Positions 36,101 to 47,100 of a stretch of 64,000 nt of DNA are shown piece after piece; the stretch's first letter is position 1; each line of letters opens with the position of its first letter. Under the pieces are notes generated by a model. It had not been told where the DNA came from, did no database searches, and saw nothing but the letters and a program-made list of their open reading frames with translations. The stretch covers positions 3,720,001 to 3,784,000 of the forward strand of contig RQOL01000532.1 in NCBI GenBank assembly GCA_013076295.1. The letters run 5' to 3'. A program made the position numbers and the translations under genes. Origin of the DNA: Sanderia malayensis. Lineage: Eukaryota > Cnidaria > Scyphozoa > Semaeostomeae > Pelagiidae.

Positions 36101-37046
36101 AACCGAAAAACGCAATGGAATTGTCACATACAATAATTTTTTTGTAACCTATTGCGTGAAATTTTAAGGCATTCAAGCTTTTCAAAACTTTTTAAGGGAC
36201 ACTGAGTTTTGTTCGAGTTGGGCAAGCCAGACAGAGTTCGTTTTATGCAGAATCATTTATAACACCAACCTTGCAAAGCAATGCTGAATATCATATATAG
36301 TTAAATCTCAATATTACTTATAGAGTCGTCTCCAAGCTATGGCAAATTTTGCATCGGAGTTCCCCAGAAGCCGGTGATATCAAGTGGGAATTATTTAAGA
36401 GTTGTACTGCACACGCGAAAGAACACGACACGTTTCAGAAGAGAAATGCAGCCATCCAGAATCATATTTGAGATAGATTACACGACGTTGGACAATAACA
36501 GAAGAGATGGTAATGGTATGTCTCCAGTGACATCTACTATGCTGTTGCTCATCTTATCTGTTTATCTGTACGCTCTCTGTGTCTGTCTGTCGTGTATCTG
36601 TCGGCTTTCAACTACCATATGTCTGGGTCGTGTCGTGAGAGAATGAATTGGCCTGATAACGATATCTCTTTCAAAGAAGTTGACTGCCTTTTTGTTTGTT
36701 ATATCTGAGTGCTGTCTAGGCTGTCTGTCCGGTCTCTCCTTGTCATATGTATGGTGGTATAGTTAGCAAGATAGTAAATGACAACAACGCTTGCAGTTTC
36801 TCAGTCTGTTATCCGTGTGTTGTTTTTCAGTTCTCTATATTCATTTGCATCTATTTTCAATGAACAACAGTCACAGCAAAACCTGAATTTATTTATTTTT
36901 TAGGACAGCAAGATGAGACCAAGTTGGAACAAAATGAAGACGGTTTCAGAACGACAACTGTAAATGCCAGCAAGGCACATTGTCATCGTGAGCTGAACAC
37001 GATCCTTGTGCTAGTTATTACGTTGCTACTTTTGCTGTGGATTTGA
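24124..37046 (+). CDS. CUB(3)-F5/8C-CUB(2) secreted or membrane-anchored protein
   Basis: Exons: 24124-24199, 29591-29833, 31114-31248, 31695-31757 (doubtful), 31812-32034, 32163-32287, 32638-32883, 33094-33222, 33578-33714, 34033-34113, 34539-34664, 34831-34981, 35334-35687, 35786-35992, 36324-36509 and 36904-37046. The model gives about 874 residues (853 without the doubtful exon). Exon 1 is a signal peptide (core HIILFVYILVIS) separated by a 5.4-kb intron. CUB1 has GIITTPGYPNPYP but lacks the first Cys pair. CUB2 has GTIMTPGYPLHYP. CUB3 ends DYVDVYDGP...RYCNANKP. The discoidin domain starts ACDQPLGIADGRISDNRISS and includes FARLNGLNAWC. Two divergent CUBs follow. The C-terminus is LVLVITLLLLLWI directly before the stop, as in GPI-anchor signals. 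Most CUB exons are phase 1-1. The order resembles neuropilin-type receptors, but no orthologue is claimed. The link of exon 1 is inferred from phase. Confidence 0.82.
24200..29268. other. Large first intron of the CUB/discoidin gene
   Basis: About 5 kb without convincing exons. From 29090 to 29240 there is a degenerate tandem array of GATTGATTCATC-like units. The rest is unremarkable AT-rich sequence. Confidence 0.45.
29269..29543. mobile_element. MITE with ACCGTAAATCCTCG termini
   Basis: Perfect 18-bp inverted ends (ACCGTAAATCCTCGAATA), 275 bp long. An internal CCCCCGGGGG palindrome lies near the right end, and repeated AATAAGCCCCC motifs lie near both ends. It ends 47 bp before CUB exon 2, so its right arm may overlap the branch-point region. 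Related sequence occurs at 2950-3497. Confidence 0.8.
31348..31495. mobile_element. 148-bp MITE in a CUB gene intron, TA-flanked
   Basis: CAGTAAAAATCCGCATATAA at the left is mirrored at the right by TTATATGCGGGTGTTTACTT. The terminal repeat is about 25 bp with few mismatches and TA lies on each side. Probably a Tc1/mariner-type non-autonomous element. Confidence 0.7.
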
Positions 37047-37104
37047 TTCTCCCTTCGTAGCTCATGCAAGTGGCTCTCACCACGAAGGCTTGCGAAATGC
37101 ATTC

Positions 37105-37200
37105 AGACAGATGAAGATCTGAACAGATGAAGATCTGAACAGATGAAGATCCGAACAGATGAAGATCCGAACAGATGAAGATCCGAACACATGAAGATCC
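37105..37200 (+). repeat. 16-bp tandem repeat, six units
   Basis: Six consecutive copies of GAACAGATGAAGATCC or close variants (first unit AGACAGATGAAGATCT, last one GAACACATG...). It starts 59 bp after the stop codon of the CUB/discoidin gene, so probably inside its 3' untranslated region. Confidence 0.92.
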
Positions 37201-37382
37201 GATCAAACAGGGCGTCATCAGTGAGCAACATGAAACTAGCATGTCTTTCAGGTCAGTTTAGACCCAAGTGGCCCAAATATCCTGAACCACCCTCCAAGGA
37301 CTATCTGCTCACCACCCTATGTGAAATTTCTACACGAATAAGAACAACATGAGCAAAATTCGGCAGATTTCAAAAGGGGTTA

Positions 37383-37868
37383 ATGGCATTTGGAATTTGC
37401 TTTTCGCAAGATGCTTTAAATGTTGAAGGAGAAACGAGACATAATTTTCATGCAAAACAACTGCCTCCTTATAGCCTTTCCGAATACCGCCCACCTCTTC
37501 TTCCTTGGGAACATGGCTCAGAATATCCGCACCTAATGAAGAACATACGTTATTATGCTGAACTCTTTGACAAGCACAAAACAGATTGTATGCATATAGT
37601 AAGTAATTAATAGAGAATATAAATATAAATATATATATATATTTAAATATAAATTTATGAATATTTGACGAGTAAGGCTGCCGCTAAAGGTCCAAATTGC
37701 ATAAAAATTGCATTTTTATGTGGTACTTTGTAAGTTGCGTTACGAGAGATGGACAGTGTAATCCAGAATATGAGTCAAACACACAATACAGCTACAAAAA
37801 CAATACAAGAATTAAAAGGGAGACAACCAAAAGCCTTGTATTAGTTAAAACAGGTCGCCAGACCAAGG
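37383..37868 (+). other. Candidate exons of an unrecognised gene
   Basis: Exon A spans 37383-37598 (72 codons, including QLPPYSLSEYRPPLLPWEHG and MKNIRYYAELFDKHK) and ends at a strong GTAAGT donor. Candidate exon B, 37735-37868, encodes a CVTRDGQCNPEYESNTQYSY segment and ends at another GTAAGT. Composition and donors look like real coding sequence rather than chance. The A-to-B junction is not in a compatible phase with the acceptor I can see, so an exon may be missing. The last exon is not found. The function is unknown. Confidence 0.35.
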
Positions 37869-38736
37869 GTAAGTTGTAAATTGTACACTAAAATGGCTAT
37901 GGAGGAATGTAGCTAAGGCAAACACTGTCGGCACAAAGACACAAGGGACAAGTGAAATTTCTTATATTGGTACCCTTGCTATTTGGGAGCTCGATATATC
38001 AAAATTTGACTGCATATTAAAAGAATAAAAGGAATGCTCTTACAAATGTTTGTAAAAATGTAATGATAATTTATAAAATTACCAGATTATCGAGTAGAAT
38101 AAAAAATTAGATTTCTTTTATTTTGCTTAAACAGCAGTCTAATGAATTTATTTATTATTTCTTTTTGTTTTACACCCGTTGACGTAACTATCAATGTCTG
38201 ACTTAATGGTTAAACAAACATTTTTCTTCGTAAGAATATATGTTGTTAAGGCTTAAATTGACCAAAAGCGATGCCGGGACACGGCACAATTTTTGGAACA
38301 CATTTTTCCATAATCATAAGAAAGTGTTTTATAAGAAAGCTGTGCTTAGTTCTTCAAAAAGTTACAAAAGTTCTCGGTTTGTTGGGATTTCTTCGATATG
38401 GTTCCTGCTACCAATGATGTAGTTTTTGATTTTTGTAAAGGAAGTCCTAAGAAAGTGCCAGTGCTGAAGCTCAAAAAAGCTACGAAAGTTTGAGTACTGA
38501 GCTGAAGGCTGAAAACAATTTTTGCAAAGTAAAAAGTATGTATTCATACAAAATGAAAAACCTGTAAACGTGATGCACACAATCGCTATTAATAACTCAT
38601 TATTTTTATGGCAATATTTATTTATAACGATGTTTAAAATTGCAAATGAAATATAATTTTTATTTGGATTTATATTCAAGATTGTATTGCATGTCAGGAC
38701 ACCATCTTGACTTGATTTCGTTTATCTTTTTTAAAT

Positions 38737-41476
38737 ATGGATCGCTATGACTCACCAGAATTATATGCAAAAAAGTCTCAAAAGGAATCGGATAGTAACG
38801 ACGTTAGCCCAATAAAGGAGAATTTTGTACTTAAATCGGGAAATGGATGGTCAAAGTGCGGCTGGTAATTATGTTTAATCTGTGTATTGATCTTTCCTCA
38901 GCTTTAGACGAAATTTTTCTTGTTTGGCCGCTTCCATTTGAGCCTACTTCCCTCCCGGGGAGTATCAGCTTAAACTTTAAAACTTCATCTGAAGTGAATA
39001 GAAAAGCAACTCTGCTTTATCGATAATCTAGTTACTGTGCATTTAGTTTTGAAAATATTAATTTTCCCAATGCAATGCACGAACAACCAACATCATTAAT
39101 GTTTAGTTTGTTGTATTTTTATAGGAATTTGATTGTAAGACAGATTGATTATTGTGCCTTACCCAAAAGATTGGCTGGCGTAATAACTATTGAGGCTATC
39201 AAGGAGGCATCTGAAGGTATCAGAAAAACAGGACTCGTGGATAAGACACCAATTTTCAATGGACGGAAATTACTGGGATTGAACAAGAAGGCATCACTTT
39301 GCATGGAAGACTTTGGCTTAAAACTTGAAAACACCCAATACAGTGGTAACTATTATTTATAAATTTATGAAAACATGAAGAAGTGTAAATATAACCTAAA
39401 ATTTTTTTGTACCACATCTTTCAACATTGATGAAATTTTATGTGTCATGCTTTGAGGGGCTGCAAGGTTGATCCTGGTAATAGCTGGGGATGTTTTCCCC
39501 TGCCCCCCATGGTACGTCCACTTTTCCATTCTTGATTGGTAATGAAATTTCACATAGTTTGGCAATTTGTTTCAGGCTCCTTCAAGATACGTGGAGCATC
39601 CTATCAGTTCTCTAAGCTTCAAGACATTAAAGATAAAGAACTTATCACTATTTCAGCTGGAAATTATGGCAGGTCATTTGCATATCTTGCCAGGGAGCTG
39701 GGTGTTGCTGAGAATGCTAAAGTATTTATGCCAAACACTGTGAATGAAACAAGGAGATCAAAAATTAAAGTTTGTGACATTGTTGTTTTTTCTTATTAAA
39801 AAGTTAAATTTTCTCAAATAATAACCTAATTTTTTATTTTTTTGAACCAGAGTTTTTTCCTAGGCACTTGGAGTAAATGTAAATTGTTCATATTCACAAG
39901 ATAAACTTGTAGAAAGAGTTAAGGATTATCAACTAAGAAATGGATCTGTTTTTCTTCACCCATTTGATGATCCAGATGTCCTTATTGGTCATGCAGGGTA
40001 AGTTATTACTTTCTTATTTTGCTCATGAGTATTGAATGCTATTATTCTGTTATTTTATACCAACCCAATTATCAATCAGGAAGCAAGCAAATATTCATTT
40101 ACTATCAGAGGCTGGGGCTTCTGACAGCTATTCAGCTGATACAGACCTATGGCTTTTGCCCTATAGCTGTAATTTGGATATTTTTTAGGATGGGCAGCTG
40201 AGCTGCCTGATGGCTTCTAGTTCATGGCTCAGATTTGTTAATTTATACCCATAAACACCAGTCTTCTATAGTATAAATGCCAGCACCTTAACCAATAGAC
40301 CAAATGCAATCAGGTCTTGTTTTTACTTCCCAATCAAGAAGTAGCATAATGCATTTTTTATGAGCATTGCATTTTGGTTTTTCAGATGATGCTTCTCTTT
40401 CATACTTATTGACAATCAGCTTTCTTTTAATCATTTTTTTATTGAACAGTGCTGGATTGGAGGTTCTTGAGCAAATGCCAACTGTTGATATAGTTCTTGT
40501 CTGTTGTGGTGGAGGTGGTTTTCTGGCTGGCATCACTGCAGCAATAAGGCTTTCCGGGAACACACATACAAAAGTATATGGAGTTGAGCACGAATTGGGT
40601 ATTCACCTTACTTGTTTGTTATTATCTTATTATAGTATCTCAACTGTCTAAATCTAGTTTCAAGTAAAACTCTTAGAGGATGACTTGCTGAAGTTAGGTA
40701 GATGATTTTGTTTTTAATGTGCTAGTTCATTGTTATTCAAAGACAGTAAAATACATTTGCATCATAGTAATTGTAAAAGTGTTTATTAATATAATTTATT
40801 ATTTCCTGATTATTACAGCTTCAACCATGTTTGACAGTCTGGATGAAGATAGAATCGTGCCAATGAAGAATGACCCATCATGCACAATTTGTCCTGGTTT
40901 ATCTGCCCCTTTTCCTGGTAAGCCCTGTAATTAATTTGACATTGCCCTATCACTGTATGCTTTCTTTACGCTTCACCTTTTACTTGTTTCCCTAAAGACA
41001 AAAATTTGCAAGGAAATGTTGAGATATAATATTGTTTTTGTTCAAGGTGATATTCCATTTGAAGTTTTTCGTGCACTTGGTGATGGAGTTATCCTGGTAT
41101 CTGAACAAGAAATAGTAATGTAAACAACTTTGTCTTGCTAATTTAGCCAATTTTTAGTTCTGTTGATTCTCTGTATTGGATCTGTAGTTATAGTTGAGCT
41201 CCATGCAATGCAATGATGAGGAATGCTTAACTGTAGTAGAGCATTAAGACTTTTAACCAATAATTTTCTCATTTTAGGGCAGTTAAGTTGCTTTATGAAA
41301 TTGGTTTGGTGGTGGAGCCATCTGGGGCCGCTGCAGTTGCCGCTGTCTTGAGCGGAAAATCTCCTTACATTGCTGGGAAGAAAGTTGTTGCTTTTGTTAC
41401 TGGTGGAAATGTTAGTCCAGCAGAATTAAATACCATTTTCAATCCAGTCCAGAGGACAAAAAAAATGCACCCATGA
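38737..41476 (+). CDS. PLP-dependent serine/threonine dehydratase-like enzyme (fold type II)
   Basis: Eight exons (38737-38864, 39125-39345, 39576-39769, 39864-39997, 40450-40598, 40819-40917, 41047-41119, 41278-41476) in compatible phases give 398 residues. The PLP lysine lies in GSFKIRGA and the phosphate-binding loop is GGGGFLAGI. The C-terminal VEPSGAAAVAAVLSG and FVTGGNVSP match serine racemase and threonine dehydratase. The usual SSGNHAQ substrate loop reads SAGNYGRS, and the segment before LEVLEQMP reads HAGAG instead of GQGTIA. It belongs to the family but its substrate may be unusual (L-serine, L-threonine or an aryl-serine). About 60 extra residues, some charged, precede the catalytic domain. 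There is no ACT regulatory domain. The seventh exon must use the GTAAAC donor at 41120; the GTAATG five bases earlier would hit a stop. A poly(A) signal lies at 41616. Confidence 0.87.
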
Positions 41477-42152
41477 AAGTTTCAGCTCAAATTATTAATA
41501 ATATGTAATAATGCCTAGTTGCCCAAAAAAGAGATGGAATTTTTAATGGCAGTTTAAAATTTGGCAAGCAACTTCAAAATACGTCAAATATCCCACATTT
41601 GTTGTATAATATGCCAATAAAGTCCCCAAAACACATTGGTTTCCAGTTGGTCGTTTGAGTTGTTAGTCGGTTTTGACCTACATTTATTAAATTTTTTGAT
41701 TTTTTAGGGGACGTCTATCTATTCGAGGGAGAGGGGCGTTTATTAATAAAAATTTAATGATGATTGCGTAACAAACAACTCTGAGTAGCAATCCAAGGTT
41801 TGTGGGTTTCCAAGTGGATACCCACTGACGGCTCAACAAACGACCAAGTAGAGACCAATGTTGGGTCGTTTGAGTCTTTGTGAAAAACGACTCTAACGAC
41901 CAAAACGATGACCACTACCAGCAGTACAAATACCAATTTAGATGAGTTTTCAATAGCTTTATGATTAGTACGTATTATATTTTTTCTATTGTTAACATTT
42001 TTTATCAAAATTGGAAGTCTATTCTGGTAAAACGAATTATTTTTGTGGAGAGCTGAGAGCATTACAAAGGAGCAAAGTGACACTTCATGGTTTTCTGATT
42101 GTTGTTGTTGTTGTTTCACTGGTTGCACATGCACTCTTTCGGTAGCTGAGCA

Positions 42153-42789
42153 ATGAGCTTGAAAAGCAAACTTGGCCCGTATCGGTTTTTGCCATTGTTT
42201 TTCTTCCTCGGCGCTGGAATTGAACTTTTCATGATAAGAGTTAGGATTGGCAAAGAAACATTTTGTAAGTATTTTGTTTCCAGTTCATTTCTCAGCTACA
42301 TTCTGCTATATTTAGGCCCACCCCCCAGACCCACGAGAAACTTTAATCGAGTATCAAATTTGAAAATTCTAAAAATATATTTTTGTGACGTCATGACTTT
42401 GGTACACTATTAGATTCAGATTCGATAGTATCTACCAATTCGTTATCTATATGTCTTCGAGTTGTAAATATTGACTAAACCAAATTTATAGCCGTCCCAA
42501 TTCTACATCATGTGTTTTAATGATTTTTTTGGGAATTTTCGAGCCAGGGGGTTCGTCAGTAATTCGACTCATACTACAAGCAATTTTGAAAGCAACAACA
42601 ATTATAACTTCATAATTAAACTTGCATTGCATGTGTTGTCGAGCTGGTCTCTTAAACCAACAGAAGCAGTTTGGATATTTAAATTTTCTGAAATTAAATT
42701 ATTTTTCCTTAAATTCAGATGATACAGTTATAAGACTGGAAGCAGAAAAACGTCTCAAAAGTCAAACCGAAGAAGAAAGTAATTTGTGA
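42153..42789 (+). CDS. UQCC5: UQCC5 (SMIM4) complex III assembly factor
   Basis: Two exons (42153-42264 and 42719-42789) joined in phase 1 encode 60 residues; human SMIM4 has 70. The core YRFLPLFFFLGAGIELFMIR followed by VRIGKETFYD aligns directly with human YRFLPFFF...MIKVRVGQETFYD. It is a single-pass protein of the mitochondrial inner membrane. In humans it supports early cytochrome b maturation in complex III (with UQCC1/2 in the COMB complex). A charged C-terminal helix (LEAEKRLKSQTEEE) follows the membrane segment, as in the family. The stop codon is only 81 bp before the UQCC6 start, with no poly(A) signal between. The gene is too short and too split to show as a normal open frame. Confidence 0.92.
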
Positions 42790-42870
42790 AGAGAGATTTT
42801 TTGAAAAAAACAAGAGGATATAATTATCAGTATTACGTGGAACTCAAACTAATATTGAACTGTTTTGAAA
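42790..42870 (+). promoter_or_regulatory. 81-bp intercistronic spacer between UQCC5 and UQCC6
   Basis: The spacer has no AATAAA or ATTAAA. A polypyrimidine-poor but acceptor-like TAATTATCAG ends at 42830, 40 bp before the UQCC6 ATG, preceded by a T/A-rich run. It could be the internal leader of a bicistronic mRNA or a trans-splice acceptor. A separate UQCC6 promoter would have to overlap UQCC5. Confidence 0.5.
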
Positions 42871-43768
42871 ATGCCTGCTGGGGTATCTTTAATTAGATAC
42901 TTGACATTCACAAGCGCCTGCATTTTTACAACTTTTTTTGGAGCTACTGTTGTGCACAAATACTACAGTCCTAACCTTGTATGTACATTTGTTGTTATTA
43001 CAAAACATATTTTTATGTGGACATTGTTCTTAGAGGTAAAACCCTGGCAGTATTTGAATCTTGATAGGTCAAATACGTTGTAAATCAGACTCTTCATTTT
43101 TCTTAAGTATCTCTCGTCTTGCAAAATTTGCCCTGTGTAGTAGCCTTATTATATATTAGAGCCTTCAAAGGTTGACACCAGTCTGAGGAGCATGGCTTGT
43201 GCACACACAAGATAAAATCACAGATTTTTTTGTGCATGTGTGAAAAGTAGTGTTGGACGCACAAAGTCATTGACGTGTTGTTTTATATTTCCTTTGTTTC
43301 GAAATTAGTGTTTCCAGATCAGATAGTGCTCTTTCAAGCTCGAAATATAAATATGTTTCTGCGCTATCTTTCAAGCTCTGCTGCTGCTGCTTGAAAAGAT
43401 AGCGCAGTTTTGTTATTTTGTGAAAATAGTTGCACGCCTGACATTTGGCTTTCGAGAAGATGTACGCGCACGTGTGAAGCATTTGCACGCACAAGATCTT
43501 GTCGGGAAGGGACATGCTCCTCAGACTGGGGTTAACAAAAGTTTGTTACCTCAAAAAATTTCAAATCCAAATTTCTCCTGTATGTTTGACACATTAAGAT
43601 TCAAATTTGTGGCAATAAAATATTATTTTTAACAAGAAATACAAGGTTGGTGATGTTGTTTGTTAAATGTTTTAGGAGATTCCTGAAAAACCTCCAGATC
43701 TGAAAAATATGGAGAAGAAATCTTGGATCTCAATCAAAGATGAGGAACTGATAGATAAGAAGCTTTAA
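42871..43768 (+). CDS. UQCC6: UQCC6 (C12orf73/BRAWNIN) complex III assembly micropeptide
   Basis: Two exons (42871-42978 and 43676-43768), phase 0, give 66 residues; human BRAWNIN has 71. The start MPAGVSLIRYL and the block ATVVHKYYSPNL then EIPEKPP match human MPAGV..YL, AEVVHRYYRPDL and IPEIPP. The first 30 residues form one membrane helix and the tail is charged. The human protein sits in the mitochondrial inner membrane and is needed for complex III assembly. The intron falls immediately before the conserved EIPEKPP. Poly(A) signals lie at 43884 and 43911. It is the direct downstream neighbour of UQCC5 on the same strand. Confidence 0.93.
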
Positions 43769-44137
43769 GCAGTGAAACCAATTCACAATTTTATAATCTG
43801 TGTGAGTAGTCCATTATTTTCTTTTAGAAATGTGGGGTTATTTCCAAAAACATTTTCTGCTAACCAGATTGCTGGAAACTGAAAATAAAAGATAAAGTAT
43901 AAACAAAGAAAATAAAAGTTTTTGAAACAACTTTGGACTTTTCTTTAATCTCTAAACAAAAATTTGGCTTTGCGAATGCCAACAGCTCTTAACAAGTAGG
44001 TAACAAATTAAAGCAACAAAATGCAAATATTGAAAACCTTAACCATGTTATAAATCAGATAAAAGTTATCATTATATTATGCAAAACATGAGAACTGTGT
44101 TTGAGATTGAAAAAAAGAATTTGCTCACATTACTGTC

Positions 44138-47100
44138 CTACTCCAATAAAATATCAGTCAGATAAACAAAAGGTTCTTGCATTTTTGGCTTAACAACACC
44201 TGATATATTTTTTGATGTAGTTCCATCAATCACTGGATTTTTCACAAATGGTCTTTGAATGTTTATATTAATCCTCTTTATCCCAATTCTGTATGTAATT
44301 CCATTTTCACATTTGGTGATGACAAATTTTTTATATCTTGTTGTTTTATGAGCTTGTTTCTCTGCTCTGTCCTCTGGGTATCTTCGTTTCAATCCATGCT
44401 TGCTTTGAGTATTAACTCCTGTTTTCTGCTCTCTTGACTTTCCTCGAGTTTGTTCACTGAATTCCCTCTCTTCATCATTGAATGCTGAACGTTTGGATCT
44501 GAAATTCATGGCTAGGTCTTTAATTGATGTTGGCAGTTGAGATAGCTTATGAGCTTTTGCATTGGATGCTAATGTATTTTTATTGAAAAAAATCTTGTCT
44601 GCAACATTCGACTTCAATGTTTGTATGCCAACAGTTGTTGGCTTGGTATTTTTTGGTATTGTGGCTGCAATAAGTTTTAAAATGTCTCTGTTTTGTCTGG
44701 TACTATCATTTTCTGTCATTTGACTGTAAAGTAATGCAACATCATCTGGTAATGGAAATGTGTACTTCAATGCATCCACAACTGCTTCCAACCCAATCAT
44801 CTCCAAGAAGGCCTCATCACTATGTTTTGGGAGGAATGTCCATTGCCTTTTTTTATCAGTATTTTTCAACCGAATTTGATTTTCAAACAAACCAAGCTGC
44901 ACTCTGAATTCTTCTCCATTTAACTTCATTTTGAAATTTTTACCAGTTTGATCACTGAGTTCTTTGAACACTTTGCCATAATTAGAGTCAACAGAACGAG
45001 AGAGGTCAATGCGAAAATTCTCAGGTAAGGCATTTTTCAAATTTGAAGAACCCTGGCGCCAGAATGGAGTTGTTTCATACAGCCCTGGTCCATTTGGTGG
45101 TTTCTTTACTTTGCTTTCATGCAAGAGTGGTTGCTCAGAGCTCTGTTGCTCTGATATTAATGACCGATGTTGAGGCTGAAAAGTGTTTGTTGATGTCTTG
45201 GGTACAAAATTATGAAACTTTACTGGTCGTTGGTTGCTGGTATTAGTTTGTGCTTGAGAAACTGGAATACCTGGACAAGTCTTGGAAATAAAATCTGTCA
45301 AATTCCTCAATGCGGATTCCACATTTGATTGACTGTTGTGTGGCAGTTTGGCTTCAGCAGAAAATGTCTTTGAAATACTCTTATTATGCTTCAAACTTTC
45401 AGTTGATGCAACAGCTCCAGGATGCCCAGTTGCCAAATGAATTGGTGCAAGGTGTGGCATGTCAGAGAATTCTCCAGTTGCATTAACAGATTGTAGTGTA
45501 TTAGAAGATGCAACAGTAGATGGAACGAAATGGTTTGGTGGCAACAAAAGGGTTGAACCGGGTAAGCTTTCTATTCCAGGTACGACTGCATTATTCAATG
45601 AAATAGGCTTCGCAAGAAAAGACCCTGGAATGTTTGCATCTCCGACTGGAAGTAATCCAAATTGTCCATTATTTTTAATTAATACCATTCTTTGAGCTCC
45701 AGCATTTTGTGATAAAAGCTGTCTCAGTTTCTTTGTAGCCAAGAACCTTTTTGGCTGTGGTGCTTGCAGCTGTCCTGCACAAGAGTTTGCTTGTGTCGTT
45801 ACATACTGTGGAAGAGTGGGAGGTTTCTGACTGACAGAATATGGCCTTAATGTATGAGTCCTATCATCTACTTGGCTGACTGATTGTCCTGCTGTTGTTG
45901 GTGCATTGTTACCATGGGGTTTTATTTTTGTAACAGTTTGTTTTGTAGGCTGCCTGTTCGCATCCAGTTTAATATTTTCTATCTTGGTGCTACCAACATT
46001 GATTGGTCTGAAAGGGTCTTTGCTGACTGTTGTGCTGTCCATGCCTCCAGTAACTGTTGCAGAAACATTGGTCCTAGATATGTCAATGTGTTGTTCTTGC
46101 ATTAAGTTATTCTTCAAGTTTGATAGTGATTTTGTAATTGTATTTGTTAAGGCTATAATTTCTGGTACACGAAGTCCCTCAGCAACGCTAACACTATTCT
46201 TCACAGAGGATTCAAATGGAATGAAAGGTGTTCTCCCATTTGCAGAGTTCACTGTACATGCAGGAGTTATAACTTGGTTTTGCTGATCCATATTCCCGAT
46301 ATTTATTGTTGGTTTTGCAGCAGATGCTGTGGCATTACTGGTAACAGTAGTAAATGTTGTAGCTTTGTTACTTGTTGAGTAATTTGTCAATGAGTCCTGG
46401 TTCCTAGCCACTTTCTTTAGGTCCAAAGTTATGGTGTCTTTCACATTTTGTTGCTCGGCTATCCCCGAGAGGCATAACTCTATCTCAGTGCTCCCAGGTT
46501 GAGTGTTCTTTGAACCAGCTAGTGAACAGACACTGGCTATTTTTGGCAGTCCCATTGCTTCAATGCCAACCTTGACACTAGTATCTAACACTGGTACAGT
46601 TATTGGTGGAGTGAAAGGTGCCAATAAACATGTGCCTGTTCCTTTAGAAGTTGCCGATATACTGGGGATACTGTTCTGATATTGCTCTGGACTGTTGTTC
46701 TTTGTTGTGATTTTGCTCCCTTGTATTGTCAGGAAAGTTGTTTTGTCAGCCTTTTCGGAACCTGCCCTATTCGTCATATCTGATAATGATATTAGTTTAT
46801 TATCTGATCCTTTTGAGGTGCCATCAATACTTCTCAAATCACTGTTTTTCAACAGTTTAATATCCTTTGTATTTTGCTGCATCAAAGATAGATCTTTAGC
46901 AAATGTCCCTGTTTGTATGGTAGTCTTCTGTGTTTCGGAAACACCAGTTGACTTTGATACAGTCGTCACATGCTTTTTGATCAAGTCTTTTAATCTCTGA
47001 ATGTTCCCTTCAATTATTTTAATGTTGGATTCCCTGGAGATTGTGCCACTACTAGTTGAAACAATGCAACCAGGTGATGTGTTTATCTTTGTTGTTTTCT

